A DNA stretch of 34,346 bases, taken from IMG/VR virus record IMGVR_UViG_3300021137_000054, positions 1 through 34,346 of that record; one strand, given 5' to 3'. The notes beneath the pieces were generated by a model, which was not told the DNA's origin, made no database searches, and saw only the letters and a program-made list of their open reading frames with translations. How positions within the stretch are numbered: position 1 is the first letter of the stretch; every line of letters begins with the position of its first letter. This DNA comes from a virus. This document shows positions 13,565-20,725 of the stretch, piece by piece. The translations under genes were made by a program, and so were the position numbers.

Positions 13565-13871
13565 ATGATAGACATAAATGAATACGTAATACATACAAAA
13601 AAAATCTATATTTGGTAATAACCAAGCAGTCTTCAAATTCCCAAATGGATACGGCGCATCATTAATCCAAGGACCAACAACATATGGTGGTGATGAAGGA
13701 TTATTTGAACTAGGTGTGTTGATATTTAGTGATGCCGGATGGGAGTTATGCTATACCACATCAATAGCAGATGATGTTATTGGTAATTTAAATGAAGATG
13801 ATGTAGTAGAAATATTAAATAAGATTTATAAATTAAACAAGAGAATAACAAATGAAAATATCCAGGACTGA
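13565..13871 (+). pseudogene. Hypothetical protein gene broken at an A8 run
   Basis: ATG 13565 opens MIDINEYVIHTKK and then hits an A8 run at 13597-13604. After it, the other frame reads SIFGNNQAVFKFPNGYGASL and continues GPTTYGGDEGLFELGVLIFS to ITNENIQD at TGA 13869. Removing one A joins the two into a 101-residue protein, and the second frame has no start of its own. Either the run has gained a base (decay or sequencing error) or slippage at the run is used to express it. Overlaps the next gene. Confidence 0.65.
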
Positions 13872-14043
13872 ATTAAACAAGATACAAGAAACATTAAACA
13901 AATTTCCAGATGTACAGGAATTTAAAATTATTAAAGAAGGTAGTAGTGGTATTGGGAACATATTAAGTATTATGTTTAACCAAGAAGTAAACGGTGTAAT
14001 GGCAGCAGTGCAAATAGAAATATCTGGTGTGGAGGATTGGTAG
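13852..14043 (+). CDS. Hypothetical protein, 63 aa
   Basis: Starts MKISRTELNKIQETLNKFPD; a helix then strands FKIIKEG and AAVQIEISGVEDW. ATG overlaps the end of the frameshifted gene, behind AAGAGAATAACAA. No family recognised. Confidence 0.65.
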   Translation: MKISRTELNKIQETLNKFPDVQEFKIIKEGSSGIGNILSIMFNQEVNGVMAAVQIEISGVEDW

Positions 14044-14226
14044 TTGTTTATATTGATCTTGATTACCTCACTTAAAGCACAGTTCCATCATCAGATTGAA
14101 TTACACACTATACAAGGCTTGAAAACTGAAAACCAATGCCAGACCATAGGTAAGAAATTATCAGACGAATTTAAGCATTTAAATGCCGATATGGATGTAA
14201 AAATAATGTGTGAAGAAGGTAAATAG
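14044..14226 (+). CDS. Small secreted-type protein, 60 aa (TTG start)
   Basis: TTG 14044 follows the previous stop directly and GGAGG is eight bases upstream. The first 13 residues (MFILILITSLKAQ) look like a short signal peptide. Two Cys residues in the mature part (ENQCQTIGKK, VKIMCEEGK) could form a disulphide outside the cytoplasm. Last plus-strand gene before a strong terminator. Confidence 0.55.
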   Translation: MFILILITSLKAQFHHQIELHTIQGLKTENQCQTIGKKLSDEFKHLNADMDVKIMCEEGK

Positions 14227-14237
14227 CCAGACAAAAG

Positions 14238-14263
14238 AAAGCCCGCATTTAGCGGGCTTTTTA
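14238..14263. terminator. Strong bidirectional terminator
   Basis: AAAGCCCGC-ATTTA-GCGGGCTTT with T-runs on both strands, exactly between the convergent 14044-14226 and 14276-14569 genes. Confidence 0.9.
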
Positions 14264-14275
14264 TTGCTTAAAATA

Positions 14276-14569
14276 TTAATTCATCTCAATTGACAACAAT
14301 GCCATTGAAAGTAAAGCTTCATTCTTAACACAGATCCAATAAATTCTTTTAGAGTAATGACCTTTACTCTCTACAGTTTCCCATTTACCGGCATATTTAA
14401 TATGACTAGCCATGCACCAAATATACCTAGTAGGACGTGGGTACCGTTCTTCTAAATAATTTTTAATGTTCATGTAATTAGAAATTCCTTCACCTGCACC
14501 AAATCTTACAGCGTGGGTAAATCCATGCTTAAATGCCCTATTTCTTCTATCTAACTTTACTATCTTCAT
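14276..14569 (-). CDS. Last gene of the array, 97 aa (divergent tail)
   Basis: Starts MKIVKLDRRNRAFKHGFTHA; Gly/Ala-rich, then NIKNYLEERYP and a tail with KNEALLSMALLSIEMN that recalls the F-x-NEAD...LLRW ending of the upstream family but lacks LRW. Its ribosome site (GAGGTGGAGTAA) is the MRWSK-coding end of the gene before it. Function unknown. Confidence 0.65.
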   Translation of the reverse strand: MKIVKLDRRNRAFKHGFTHAVRFGAGEGISNYMNIKNYLEERYPRPTRYIWCMASHIKYAGKWETVESKGHYSKRIYWICVKNEALLSMALLSIEMN

Positions 14570-14742
14570 TTACTCCACCTCATTAAGAACCAATTACGAT
14601 CTTCTTCATTTTCAAACCAAAATACGCCAGATTTGTGTGTCCAACGTGTACCACGATTACCAAATGATGATTTCATCCACGCTGCTTGTTCTTTGACAAT
14701 AGACGACAAACAGCAATGTTTAATCCAATAATTATACTTCAT
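14566..14742 (-). CDS. LRW-tail family protein, 58 aa
   Basis: Start ATG 14742 (MKYNYWIKHCCLSSIVKEQA) overlaps the previous stop by ATGA; the longer frame is an artefact of reading the neighbour's tail. Contains AAWMKSSFGNRGTRW, the central W...FG...W pattern of the family, and ends FENEEDRNWFLMRWSK. Confidence 0.75.
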   Translation of the reverse strand: MKYNYWIKHCCLSSIVKEQAAWMKSSFGNRGTRWTHKSGVFWFENEEDRNWFLMRWSK

Positions 14743-14996
14743 CCCCATCTCAATAAAAACCAATTCATATCTTCTCTATTTTTAAAATGAAAATGAGTTC
14801 CTGCTACGAGCACACGGTCTCTTCCAAAATTATGACACCAGTCATGAATTGGTGGCAAATAGGTTTCATGCCAACCAGAACCTGGTTGATATAAATCATA
14901 CCAATTAATGCTATAGATATCACACAATGAAAAAATAAGCCCATATTCATACTCTCTATCTAAAAAAGAAAATCTGTGAAACGTATATTCTTTCAT
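14739..14996 (-). CDS. LRW-tail family protein, 85 aa
   Basis: ATG 14996 sits in GAGGTGGTCATGA, formed by the end of the preceding gene. Starts MKEYTFHRFSFLDREYEYGL; central IHDWCHNFGRDR; ends FKNREDMNWFLLRWG. Acidic and aromatic, soluble, unknown function. Confidence 0.75.
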   Translation of the reverse strand: MKEYTFHRFSFLDREYEYGLIFSLCDIYSINWYDLYQPGSGWHETYLPPIHDWCHNFGRDRVLVAGTHFHFKNREDMNWFLLRWG

Positions 14997-15220
14997 GACC
15001 ACCTCAATACAAACCAATTATAATGCGCTTCACTTTCAAATGTAAGATATGTTTTTTCTAATGTTGCGTGAAATGGTTCTAACTCTTTATTGATATTATC
15101 AATTCTAGCAATTCTATCAACATGTAATAATCCAACTAAACTCTTACTCTTAAGAACAGTCTCTTGGTAAAAGTTCAACCACCCTGGAACAGTTATATAA
15201 TTCTTTCTAATCTTTTTCAT
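14993..15220 (-). CDS. LRW-tail family protein, 75 aa
   Basis: Starts MKKIRKNYITVPGWLNFYQE behind AAGGTGGGGAC. Middle is helical (ARIDNINKELEPFH); ends FESEAHYNWFVLRWS. Its N-terminal half shares little with its neighbours, while the last 15 residues match them closely. Confidence 0.75.
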   Translation of the reverse strand: MKKIRKNYITVPGWLNFYQETVLKSKSLVGLLHVDRIARIDNINKELEPFHATLEKTYLTFESEAHYNWFVLRWS

Positions 15221-15425
15221 GTCCCCACCTTAAAATAAACCAAGTATAATCTGCATCACTTAATGAATATTGATATGTCCCAGGCACCCATTTTGCCGAC
15301 TTGTATCCAATACTATGTAAAAACATCTCGCCACCTTCTCTGGATGTATTTCCAATTCTACTAGAGAAGTGATTACTAAATAATTTTCGAAGTTCTGGAT
15401 ATGAAACTATTCGTATTGTTTTCAT
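15207..15425 (-). CDS. LRW-tail family protein, 72 aa
   Basis: ATG 15425 (MKTIRIVSYPELRKLFSNHF) overlaps the previous stop. Unusually the LRW motif is not terminal: after TWFILRWG come HEKD, because the next start lies four codons earlier in another frame. Unknown function. Confidence 0.7.
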   Translation of the reverse strand: MKTIRIVSYPELRKLFSNHFSSRIGNTSREGGEMFLHSIGYKSAKWVPGTYQYSLSDADYTWFILRWGHEKD

Positions 15426-15640
15426 GAAAACCTCAATATAAACCAATTACGGTCTGCTTCATTTTTAAATTTAAATACATTACCGTAATTGGTGCTAGTA
15501 TAAATCCAACTACTGGATTTATTCAAGTTTTGTGGTTTACCCCATTGTTCTTCACACCATTTATACATTTCTTTACGTTTCTTAAAATCTTCATCCGTTA
15601 AGACAATATGAAATGTATATAATTCTTCATCAATATACAT
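15422..15640 (-). CDS. LRW-tail family protein, 72 aa
   Basis: Starts MYIDEELYTFHIVLTDEDFK; central KEMYKWCEEQWGKPQN; ends FKNEADRNWFILRFS, a W-to-F variant of the motif. Preceded by the 15646-15915 gene, so its ribosome site (AGGAAATAATCATA) is not the usual GAGGTGG. Confidence 0.75.
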   Translation of the reverse strand: MYIDEELYTFHIVLTDEDFKKRKEMYKWCEEQWGKPQNLNKSSSWIYTSTNYGNVFKFKNEADRNWFILRFS

Positions 15641-15645
15641 TATGA

Positions 15646-15915
15646 TTATTTCCTATAAATATTATTACCATTCATGAATTGGACCATAACAAATTCTTCT
15701 TCTGTATATTGTTTGCCATTTAAAAACCATGCTTTATACCCATTTGGGTATTCAACAGCAGGGCCATCCAGTCTATGTCTTTTGCCATTTAACCACCATT
15801 CTTTATGACCAGTTATACCTTCATATGCTGGACCATCTTCTCGGTGTAATCGGCCATTTAATCGCCATGATTTAGTACCGTCTGGATATTCATATTGTTT
15901 TGGTTGTGTTTTCAT
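15646..15915 (-). CDS. YwqK/MORN-like repeat protein, 89 aa
   Basis: Three copies of an about 22-residue repeat: YPDGTKSWRLNGRLHREDGP, then GHKEWWLNGKRHRLDGPAVE, then YPNGYKAWFLNGKQYTEEEF. This is the hydrophobic/Gly-Asn repeat seen in YwqK-type proteins, forming beta-hairpin arrays. It is the clear outsider in the array: no LRW tail, but it starts at ATG 15915 in the usual GAGGTGGTCATGA junction. So it may have been inserted into a cassette position. Confidence 0.75.
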   Translation of the reverse strand: MKTQPKQYEYPDGTKSWRLNGRLHREDGPAYEGITGHKEWWLNGKRHRLDGPAVEYPNGYKAWFLNGKQYTEEEFVMVQFMNGNNIYRK

Positions 15916-16160
15916 GACCACCTCAATAAAAACCAATTTGCATATGCTTCGTTTCTAAATTTAACTTGAATTGTGCCAATAGTTGTTAGATAGAATGCCC
16001 ATTCCTGGTCTTTAAGATAATAAGAATATCCACCGTTCTCTAAACCACCAAAACTTTCAACCAGCCAGTTGTATACCTGATTGGCATTTGATGGAACTTT
16101 TATTTCAATACAATAAAGTTTTTGACCAAGTAAGTCTGTGCTGCATCTAATATTGTTCAT
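15912..16160 (-). CDS. LRW-tail family protein, 82 aa
   Basis: Starts MNNIRCSTDLLGQKLYCIEI; central QVYNWLVESFGGLENGGY; strand-rich second half; ends FRNEAYANWFLLRWS. Ribosome site AAGGTGG from the preceding gene's LRW codons. Confidence 0.75.
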   Translation of the reverse strand: MNNIRCSTDLLGQKLYCIEIKVPSNANQVYNWLVESFGGLENGGYSYYLKDQEWAFYLTTIGTIQVKFRNEAYANWFLLRWS

Positions 16161-16365
16161 TTGACCACCTTAACATAAACCAATTACGATCTTCCTCCGT
16201 TAAAAATCTAATGCTAGGATAATCAAATTCTGTATTTACTACATGCCATTTTATTCCATGTTCACCAAATGTATCAGTACACCAATCAATATATTCACTT
16301 AATAAGAAACGTTCGTTATTTTCTAAATCTATAAGATATATAAAAACTTCATTAAATGCTTTCAC
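16147..16365 (-). CDS. LRW-tail family protein, 72 aa (GTG start)
   Basis: GTG 16365 in GAGGTGGTCGTGA, so the start codon has drifted but the junction is kept. Reads MKAFNEVFIYLIDLENNERF; central YIDWCTDTFGEHGIKW; ends EEDRNWFMLRWS plus NEQY. A clear example of the W-C-x-x-x-FG core. Confidence 0.75.
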   Translation of the reverse strand: MKAFNEVFIYLIDLENNERFLLSEYIDWCTDTFGEHGIKWHVVNTEFDYPSIRFLTEEDRNWFMLRWSNEQY

Positions 16366-16604
16366 GACCACCTCAATACAAACCAATTACGATCTTCTTC
16401 ACGTAAGAAACAAAACAAATCACAATCATAGGATTCACGATAATCATGAACCCATCGTTCATATTGTTCACCAAAAGTTTCTTCACACCATTCCCATAAT
16501 GCTTCTGCCCAATCTACATTTTCTTGCAATGTAGATTCTATTTTCAATCTATCATCATAGTATAAATTAACCTGCCAGACAAATTCTTCTTTATAAAGTT
16601 CCAT
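16362..16604 (-). CDS. LRW-tail family protein, 80 aa
   Basis: ATG 16604 (MELYKEEFVWQVNLYYDDRL) follows GTGGAGTTAAA; the frame is open far upstream but those codons are antisense or in the neighbour. Core WEWCEETFGEQYERW; ends REEDRNWFVLRWS. Strongly acidic. Confidence 0.75.
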   Translation of the reverse strand: MELYKEEFVWQVNLYYDDRLKIESTLQENVDWAEALWEWCEETFGEQYERWVHDYRESYDCDLFCFLREEDRNWFVLRWS

Positions 16605-16605
16605 T

Positions 16606-16833
16606 TTAACTCCACTTAAAAATAAACCAGGTCTTGTGTTCTGGTTTTTTAAATGTAATTTTAAATCCATCATACAAATTACCACCAATAGTTGCATTAA
16701 ATTCTGAATTTAACATAGTATCTAACTCTACACTATTGACAATTTTATAATGTTTAACATAATGTTTAATAAAATTTATCCAATATAACGGACACCTGTG
16801 TAGTTCGCCTGGTAATTGAATTACATTATCCAT
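16606..16833 (-). CDS. LRW-tail family protein, 75 aa
   Basis: Starts MDNVIQLPGELHRCPLYWIN; middle helical (KHYVKHYKIVNSVELD); ends FKKPEHKTWFIFKWS, a diverged version of the motif. One base overlaps the end of the membrane-protein gene before it. Confidence 0.7.
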   Translation of the reverse strand: MDNVIQLPGELHRCPLYWINFIKHYVKHYKIVNSVELDTMLNSEFNATIGGNLYDGFKITFKKPEHKTWFIFKWS

Positions 16834-17180
16834 TATGCTACCGTATATTCAATATCATCTGGTAATTCAAAATGAAAATTAAACTTTGGAAAACGTTCAT
16901 GTGCAACCTCTAATGCTTCGTCTACTGATTCACCTTGTGATACAAATGTCCCACATTCTTTAAACCACATCATAATTTGATTACCATGTTTCTCAACTTC
17001 TAATTCTACATACTCATATCCCTCATCACTTTCAACAGTATATGATCTAGTAGCGTTGTCAAATAACTCTATAACTGATTTTGGATCTCGTGCATAAGCA
17101 CGCATTATTATTTTATTCCATAAAAATCCACCAATAAACATGCCAAACAAAAATGCACCAATTACTAATAAAATCATCAT
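16833..17180 (-). CDS. Membrane-anchored protein, 115 aa (intact parent of the 737-900 relic)
   Basis: N-terminal membrane helix with Gly zipper (LLVIGAFLFGMFIGGFLW), then a cytoplasmic domain: VIELFDNATRSYTV, strands EYVELEVEKHGNQIMMWFKE, CGTFVSQGESVDEALEVAHE, and an acidic end. The domain faintly recalls HicB-type folds, but catalytic or binding residues are not evident. Not an LRW family member. A half-length frameshifted copy exists at 737-900. Confidence 0.75.
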   Translation of the reverse strand: MMILLVIGAFLFGMFIGGFLWNKIIMRAYARDPKSVIELFDNATRSYTVESDEGYEYVELEVEKHGNQIMMWFKECGTFVSQGESVDEALEVAHERFPKFNFHFELPDDIEYTVA

Positions 17181-17181
17181 A

Positions 17182-17631
17182 TTATTTTCCTCTTGTTAGT
17201 TTACTTAATAATAAAAAATTGTCATAACTTTGTTGTAAAGCTGGGTTCTCTAATATTTCTTCAGCTTCTTTAATCATTTCTGAAACACCAGCTCTCACAG
17301 CTTCCATTATAGTAGAAGTTTTCAATCTACACAAGTCTTCCCCATAGACTTCTCTCATACGGTCCCATGCTTCTTTTTGTTCTTGTGTATATGGTGGTAT
17401 TTCTGGAGTATAAGTCAACTTATCTACAATAATAGCAGCAATGCGGTCTTCTGCATAACTTCCAGCAGCAATCATTGGTGCAAATGCTGGTTCAATGTTA
17501 TATCGTCTAGATCTAGACCCTGGTTTGCATACTGTTAGATGAGTGCCTTCTGGCCAAGAATCGTTAAATTCATTGTCATATTCACGTGCAGGAATATATT
17601 TTCTGCCTTTTTTGATAAAATAAGTAGTCAT
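17182..17631 (-). CDS. Hypothetical protein, 149 aa
   Basis: First gene of the third-to-last operon, after the promoter at 17660-17688 and ribosome site AGGAACCATCA. Starts MTTYFIKKGRKYIPAREYDN; middle with TPEIPPYTQEQKEAWDRMRE; helical end NFLLLSKLTRGK. Proteins of this build recur in T4-like phages without assigned function. A 14-codon relic of its 3' end lies at 691-735. Confidence 0.8.
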   Translation of the reverse strand: MTTYFIKKGRKYIPAREYDNEFNDSWPEGTHLTVCKPGSRSRRYNIEPAFAPMIAAGSYAEDRIAAIIVDKLTYTPEIPPYTQEQKEAWDRMREVYGEDLCRLKTSTIMEAVRAGVSEMIKEAEEILENPALQQSYDNFLLLSKLTRGK

Positions 17632-17659
17632 TGATGGTTCCTGTAATCGTTAAAGTTCT

Positions 17660-17688
17660 ATTATAACAATTACAGGAATAGATGTCAA
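17660..17688 (-). promoter_or_regulatory. Sigma70-type promoter (minus strand)
   Basis: On the minus strand TTGACA (17688-17683), 17 bases, TATAAT (17665-17660), 29 bases before ATG 17631. Drives 17631 down to 14276. Confidence 0.85.
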
Positions 17689-17948
17689 GTAGAAAACTTG
17701 ATTGTGTAGAATGTGTAATCTGATGGTTTAATATAAGCTGTTATATAATATTCGTATCCAAGGGTATATGGATGGTAATGTTTAACTACCTCTATATGTA
17801 TACAATGATTACTAACCCATTGTCCTTCTTCAGAATTTAGCCAAATATCTAATATTTCATTCTGTGTCGGTGATGTCATATATATTACCACTCTATGAAA
17901 TATTTTTCTTTCATACACGGAGTCGTTAAATATCTTAAAATTATCCAT
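17685..17948 (-). CDS. Distant LRW-tail family protein, 87 aa
   Basis: Starts MDNFKIFNDSVYERKIFHRV; beta-rich; ends KPSDYTFYTIKFST, a weak form of the family tail. Its last codons overlap the -35 box of the next promoter. Ribosome site AAGTGGGG from the upstream gene's LLKWG codons. Confidence 0.65.
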   Translation of the reverse strand: MDNFKIFNDSVYERKIFHRVVIYMTSPTQNEILDIWLNSEEGQWVSNHCIHIEVVKHYHPYTLGYEYYITAYIKPSDYTFYTIKFST

Positions 17949-17951
17949 GTA

Positions 17952-18137
17952 TTATCCCCACTTTAACAAATACCAAGTAAAATCTGATTCATTTCTAAAG
18001 TAGATATAGTTTTGAAACTGAAACCATCGGTTGGTATCAACTTTAAATTGTTCAGTACACCAGGTAACTTGGTCCCATCGTGTACTATTACAACTAGATA
18101 GCAGTACACCATAATAATCGTGTAATTCTTCAGACAT
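17952..18137 (-). CDS. LRW-tail family protein, 61 aa
   Basis: Starts MSEELHDYYGVLLSSCNSTR; core VTWCTEQFKVDTNRW; ends FRNESDFTWYLLKWG. One of the shortest members, essentially just the core and the tail. Overlaps the upstream gene by eight bases. Confidence 0.75.
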   Translation of the reverse strand: MSEELHDYYGVLLSSCNSTRWDQVTWCTEQFKVDTNRWFQFQNYIYFRNESDFTWYLLKWG

Positions 18138-18411
18138 TTTTATAATTGGTACTAGTTTCTTCTTTGTCCCACTTTAAAACAGCCCATGTATATTTTGCTT
18201 TTGCTTCTTCTTCATTGTCATATTTCCAACCAAACTTATTGATTCTATTTTGACTATTCAATATAGAATCATATTCTGTCATCTTATCTGCCGCTGTCCA
18301 AAACCGGTGTCTTAAATTTAAATCTATTTGATAATATTTTTGTTTTCTTACAGAATGTTCAGATAGCGAAAATTTATCAGATTTGTTTAATAATTTATGG
18401 CTATTTCTCAT
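18130..18411 (-). CDS. LRW-tail family protein, 93 aa
   Basis: Basic N-terminus MRNSHKLLNKSDKFSLSEHS; middle helices; EEEAKAKYTWAVLKWD near the end followed by an extra nine-residue tail (KEETSTNYKNV less two) that reads through the next start. Ribosome site AAGAGAATA. Confidence 0.7.
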   Translation of the reverse strand: MRNSHKLLNKSDKFSLSEHSVRKQKYYQIDLNLRHRFWTAADKMTEYDSILNSQNRINKFGWKYDNEEEAKAKYTWAVLKWDKEETSTNYKNV

Positions 18412-18418
18412 TATTCTC

Positions 18419-18637
18419 TTATTTTTCTTCTTTTTTAGGAACTCTTTCAGACCATCTTAATAAAAAGAAATCACGATGGCCTTCATTTTTAAATGACCAT
18501 AACCTATCAGTCATAAAAATTCCACAATTAGAGCTTTCACTCCAATCAATCATTTCATCGCGTAAATCATCATTCATTTCATCACGGTCAAATGATAGAC
18601 CTGGTAGTTTGAACATTCCCACGGATACGTGCTTCAT
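18419..18637 (-). CDS. LRW-tail family protein, 72 aa
   Basis: ATG 18637 (MKHVSVGMFKLPGLSFDRDE) chosen over GTG 18649 because GTGGAGAGTTAT is properly spaced. Core EMIDWSESSNCGIF; FKNEGHRDFFLLRWS then a basic tail ERVPKKEEK. First gene of an operon. Confidence 0.75.
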   Translation of the reverse strand: MKHVSVGMFKLPGLSFDRDEMNDDLRDEMIDWSESSNCGIFMTDRLWSFKNEGHRDFFLLRWSERVPKKEEK

Positions 18638-18666
18638 ATAACTCTCCACATAAAATTAAAAATAAT

Positions 18667-18695
18667 ATTGTATAATAAAACTGGTTAAATGTCAA
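18667..18695 (-). promoter_or_regulatory. Sigma70-type promoter (minus strand)
   Basis: Minus strand TTGACA (18695-18690), 17 bases, TACAAT (18672-18667), 30 bases before ATG 18637. Drives 18637 down to about 17685. Confidence 0.8.
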
Positions 18696-19006
18696 CTCAA
18701 AAATTCACTATACTTTAATAAGAAAAAAGTTCTCTTTGGCTCACTATAAAAATCTAAGTGTATCATATTGGAATAATACCCTCTAGATGGTTGAATCATA
18801 TAAGTTTCATCTACAATTTTATTAGCATATTGTTTCATGAATTCATCGTACATTGGATTTTCTATCCATGTACGATGCGACCTTGATGTAAATCCCAAAA
18901 CTTTCTTAGTTTTTTCTCTTATGGCTAGAACACTTTTTGGATAATCTTTATACATTTCTATTAATAAATTATGCCATTGCATCTCTGATATTATTACTGG
19001 TTTCAT
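18692..19006 (-). CDS. LRW-tail family protein, 104 aa
   Basis: ATG 19006 lies in GAGGTGGCAATGA. Longest family member: helical N-terminal half (EMQWHNLLIEMYKDYPKSVL), basic middle, and an end FYSEPKRTFFLLKYSEFLS with a K-Y variant. The last codons overlap the promoter at 18667-18695. Confidence 0.7.
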   Translation of the reverse strand: MKPVIISEMQWHNLLIEMYKDYPKSVLAIREKTKKVLGFTSRSHRTWIENPMYDEFMKQYANKIVDETYMIQPSRGYYSNMIHLDFYSEPKRTFFLLKYSEFLS

Positions 19007-19215
19007 TGCCACCTCATTAAGAACCATTGATAATGCGCTGTACTTTCAAATGTGAGAACACGATCTTGATATATTGCATTAAATTTTTGTAATTCAGCAT
19101 TACGAATTTCCAACCACAGTTCTTCATCATTCCCAGACATGCTATCACAATGATCACGAAGATTCAATATTACGGTGTCTGGCATATAACTGATACTTAT
19201 TTTTACTTCATCCAT
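19003..19215 (-). CDS. LRW-tail family protein, 70 aa
   Basis: MDEVKISISYMPDTVILNLR; central EELWLEIRNAELQKF; ends FESTAHYQWFLMRWQ. The tail FESxAHYxWF matches the 14993-15220 product closely, so these two are recent relatives. Confidence 0.75.
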   Translation of the reverse strand: MDEVKISISYMPDTVILNLRDHCDSMSGNDEELWLEIRNAELQKFNAIYQDRVLTFESTAHYQWFLMRWQ

Positions 19216-19466
19216 TTTAATCTAAACCATGTCATTTGGGCACGTTTTAATTTCCTAGCATCAAATTCTACATACCATTCTGTCTCACGACCGTAATCAT
19301 TCCAGTGATACCGTTTAATCATTGCCCAACCTTTGCCAGTTATATAGTCGGTAGACCAAAATTTGTGGTCATCTATTGGTCCAAAATGTTTTATTAACCA
19401 TTCTTGAAGTTCTGTGTATTCAGGACTATCATATTCTATTAAATCTTTAACTTGTTTTCTAAGCAC
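19203..19466 (-). CDS. LRW-tail family protein, 87 aa (GTG start)
   Basis: Only GTG 19466 gives a full product (MLRKQVKDLIEYDSPEYTEL); no good ribosome site is visible, so coupling to the upstream gene, which it overlaps by eight bases, is likely. Core LQEWLIKHFGPIDDHKFW; ends QMTWFRLKWMK. Confidence 0.65.
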   Translation of the reverse strand: MLRKQVKDLIEYDSPEYTELQEWLIKHFGPIDDHKFWSTDYITGKGWAMIKRYHWNDYGRETEWYVEFDARKLKRAQMTWFRLKWMK

Positions 19467-19731
19467 TGTGTTTTATCAAATAAAATGTTAAATATTCATT
19501 ATCCAAAATAGCCATATCAGTTGGATATCTATTGTGTTCGCCTTTGTACCATGTATTGGTATTCGCATTTAAGATTTGTATCTTAACCATCTTTGGATTG
19601 AGTTTTATAACTTTTGCTACTTCTAATCTATTATAGACACTAACAGCTACAAAATCACCAACTTTGATCTTACGACCGATTATATCAAAATGAACTAGTT
19701 CCTTTTTAGGGGTTCTCTTCTTCTCTGTCAT
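19459..19731 (-). CDS. KOW/SH3-like small protein, 90 aa
   Basis: ATG 19731 (MTEKKRTPKKELVHFDIIGR) behind GGGAAGTAT; the longer frame starts inside the neighbour. The core KIKVGDFVAVSVYNRLEVAK, then VIKLNPKMVKIQ, looks like a small SH3-type barrel with a basic N-terminus, seen in other myoviruses. It ends LTFYLIKHSA, a possible relic of the LRW tail. Confidence 0.7.
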   Translation of the reverse strand: MTEKKRTPKKELVHFDIIGRKIKVGDFVAVSVYNRLEVAKVIKLNPKMVKIQILNANTNTWYKGEHNRYPTDMAILDNEYLTFYLIKHSA

Positions 19732-19996
19732 ATACTTCCCATGTATTATTTTCATAGTCCCAATGTCTTGTATCATAAACTGTATATTCCAGAGTATAAC
19801 CAAACAACCCTAATTTAGTATTCAACCCTGCGTGGTCACAGTTAATACTTAAACAAAACTCGATATTAATAATTTGATCTGTGCGATATAGATTAAGTTC
19901 CCATGCTTTATGGGTTGTAAGTAACCCATTTGTCCCCCAAATCAAATTCCAAGTATTAGACCAAGGATTTGAAATTAAAAAATTAAAAGTTATCAT
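19706..19996 (-). CDS. Hypothetical protein, 96 aa
   Basis: MITFNFLISNPWSNTWNLIW; Trp-rich beta protein with C at FCLSINCDHAGL and an acidic end (DREEENP). The N-terminal part resembles sequences in which a phage protein mimics its partner by a beta sandwich, but I recognise no family. It overlaps the next gene by 26 bases. Confidence 0.65.
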   Translation of the reverse strand: MITFNFLISNPWSNTWNLIWGTNGLLTTHKAWELNLYRTDQIINIEFCLSINCDHAGLNTKLGLFGYTLEYTVYDTRHWDYENNTWEVYDREEENP

Positions 19997-20353
19997 TTAT
20001 ATCACCAAACAAAATGCAAGATAGCCAATATAACACAAATGATGAAAAAGCTGGTCAAGACCGATATGACACCAAAATTGTTTATCATTCATATCACGAT
20101 TACCATAATTCATTTTAATCCAATCGATATGGTAATGTAAAATTATATCAATTATACCAATAAATAATGCTTGGTTGAATGGAACTATGAATAAGAAAAT
20201 AGCATAAGTTAAAAGACCATGTTTAACACTATGCCCTACACCAATCATATTACCATATATGCCTTTTGTCTGAACTTCATCTTGCGATTGATTCATGAAA
20301 TCCACATGGTAATGTTTTAATTGTAAAAATACAAGGACTAATAATATGTCCAT
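19997..20353 (-). CDS. DUF3307-family membrane protein, 118 aa
   Basis: Hydrophobic start (MDILLVLVFLQLKHYHVDFM), then helices with the family's conserved polar residues: GHSVKHGLLTY, DIILHYHIDWIK and KQFWCHIGLDQLFHHLCYIG. Histidines and Asp facing the membrane suggest metal binding, but the role of DUF3307 proteins is unknown. First gene after the promoter at 20378; ribosome site CGGAGATTTTT. Confidence 0.8.
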   Translation of the reverse strand: MDILLVLVFLQLKHYHVDFMNQSQDEVQTKGIYGNMIGVGHSVKHGLLTYAIFLFIVPFNQALFIGIIDIILHYHIDWIKMNYGNRDMNDKQFWCHIGLDQLFHHLCYIGYLAFCLVI

Positions 20354-20377
20354 AAAAATCTCCGAATTTAAATTATT

Positions 20378-20406
20378 AGTATACTACAGTTATTTGTTAT
20401 TGTCAA
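20378..20406 (-). promoter_or_regulatory. Sigma70-type promoter (minus strand)
   Basis: Minus strand TTGACA (20406-20401), 17 bases, TATACT (20383-20378), 25 bases before ATG 20353. It overlaps the end of the 20390-20725 gene. Confidence 0.8.
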
Positions 20407-20725
20407 GGTTTTCTTCAGCTTGACATATTTGTTTAACCATATTGTAATTGTTCTTGGCATTTAATAATGCTGGATACTTTTCAAGTATATCCTTTTCATT
20501 CATCTCTTCTATCATCTTTTGTTTAGCCCATTCTAATATTTGTACTGCTTCAAATGATAAATCTACCGCAGCATCTCCTTGTAATTCGTACCACGCGGTA
20601 CCAGAATTATATTCTACTCTACCATTTTTATACCTCATTTGACCACATTCTGCTAATGGGTCTAAATTGGATGAGTTAAAATTATAAGATGTTAGATATC
20701 GCCCTGTTGTTATTTTATTGATCAT
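20390..20725 (-). CDS. Phage protein with RYKNGRVEYNSGT pattern, 111 aa
   Basis: Contains MRYKNGRVEYNSGTAWYELQ followed by DLSFEAVQILEWAKQKM and an acidic helical end. The layout of a beta hairpin that reads N-G-x-x-E-Y and then a long helix recurs in many phage proteins; function not known. ATG overlaps the previous stop (ATGA). Confidence 0.8.
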   Translation of the reverse strand: MINKITTGRYLTSYNFNSSNLDPLAECGQMRYKNGRVEYNSGTAWYELQGDAAVDLSFEAVQILEWAKQKMIEEMNEKDILEKYPALLNAKNNYNMVKQICQAEENLDNNK

